From: Pinisolibacter sp040275425
GTDB taxonomy: Bacteria > Pseudomonadota > Alphaproteobacteria > Rhizobiales > Ancalomicrobiaceae
Reading direction: 5' to 3'
NCBI GenBank assembly: GCA_040275425.1
Contig: JBEOKB010000111.1
Location: 1-14,127, forward strand
Length of the DNA stretch: 14,127 nt
Below the pieces are notes generated by a model. The model was not told the DNA's origin and did no database searches. It saw only the letters and a list, made by a program, of their open reading frames with translations. A program made the translations under genes and the position numbers. Shown here piece after piece: positions 13,779-14,127 of the stretch. Each line of letters opens with the position of its first letter. Position 1 is the first letter of the stretch.

Positions 13779-13915
13779 CGTCGAATTCCCCCCCCTCCCG
13801 CCCGATGCCGTGATCTCGACCGAAGCCCGCCCTCGTGTCGCCGGGTTTTGCCGTTGATCTCGATCCTGCGGCGGCGGGCGATGCGTCCTCCGCTCGCGGC
13901 GTTCGGAGCGAAGGC

Positions 13916-14127
13916 ATGTCGAATCTCCCGGTCCTGTGGATTCCCCCCGTGAACCCTCCCTCGCCGGAGGATCGCCCGCCGCGCTCCAATCGCCTGCGCG
14001 GGGCCCTGCTCGCCGCCGTCGCCCTGATCGCCGCTCCCCTCCTCGCCTGGGGCGTGAGCGGCACCGTCACCTCGCCGCCGCCGCCCCCCGCCGCCGCCAC
14101 GCCCGACGTCGCCGCTCCGGCCGAGAA
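13916..14127 (+). CDS. hypothetical membrane-anchored proline-rich protein (5' part)
   Basis: An open frame starts at ATG 13916, with GGAG at 13905-13908 seven bases upstream, and runs off the right edge. The 70 visible residues show a proline-rich cytoplasmic head (residues 9-22), one hydrophobic segment at about 28-48 (LRGALLAAVALIAAPLLAWG), and a proline/alanine-rich periplasmic stretch from 53 containing PPPPP. This is a typical signal-anchor plus linker layout, but too little is visible to name a family. The 137 bp between the puuB stop and this ATG hold only an imperfect direct repeat (TGATCTCGA at 13811-13819 and 13856-13864) and no convincing terminator. The gene is probably unrelated to the polyamine cluster. 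Confidence 0.5.
   Translation, partial: MSNLPVLWIPPVNPPSPEDRPPRSNRLRGALLAAVALIAAPLLAWGVSGTVTSPPPPPAAATPDVAAPAE

Noticed and set aside
1..14127. CRISPR arrays, tRNA/rRNA genes, transposases, prophage or toxin-antitoxin genes
   Set aside because: I saw no spaced direct repeats, no cloverleaf-like gene and no such proteins; the only mobile-element-like sequence is the palindrome at 10825-10953.

Overview
The window is very GC-rich double-stranded DNA with dense, SD-led genes. It looks like an alphaproteobacterium, probably Hyphomicrobiales. The grounds are codon use, the protein sequences, and a 129-bp intergenic palindrome whose outer (GTCATCCCCGG) and inner (GGGGATCCATGC) arms resemble repeats I associate with alphaproteobacterial genomes. 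Genus cannot be read from the sequence.

Layout. 1-99 is the tail of an upstream PLP-dependent threonine/serine dehydratase-like gene. 258-2192 (+) encodes an AsmA-family envelope protein. From 8231 down to 2176 on the minus strand runs a six-gene putative operon: a PuuA-type gamma-glutamylpolyamine synthetase, the periplasmic polyamine-binding protein PotF, the ATPase PotG, the permeases PotH and PotI, and a small DUF861-type cupin. Divergent from it on the plus strand are an FCD-type GntR regulator (8421-9149) and a second, distinct glutamine-synthetase-family enzyme (9228-10625). After a 409-bp gap holding the large palindrome come a SpuC-like putrescine:pyruvate aminotransferase (11035-12426) and a PuuB-like FAD oxidase (12489-13778). 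A new proline-rich membrane-anchored protein starts at 13916 and runs off the edge.

How the genes fit together. This is a polyamine (putrescine-type) uptake and catabolism locus, related in content to the E. coli pot/puu genes and the Pseudomonas spu genes. PotFGHI would import the amine. The two synthetases would gamma-glutamylate it, PuuB would oxidise the gamma-glutamyl amine, and SpuC offers a direct transamination route. The later-step enzymes (aldehyde dehydrogenase PuuC, gamma-Glu-GABA hydrolase PuuD) are not in the window.

The most informative non-coding signal is a pair of perfect palindromes sharing the 14-bp core AATGTGATCACATT, at 8315-8328 and 9196-9211. They lie on either side of the GntR gene, each beside a TTGAC-type -35 box, one facing each synthetase gene. 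They are the likely operators of this regulator and tie import and both synthetases to one switch. I see no radically new system. The points of interest are this regulatory design, the pairing of two synthetase types, the standalone cupin, and two strong RNA/DNA hairpins.
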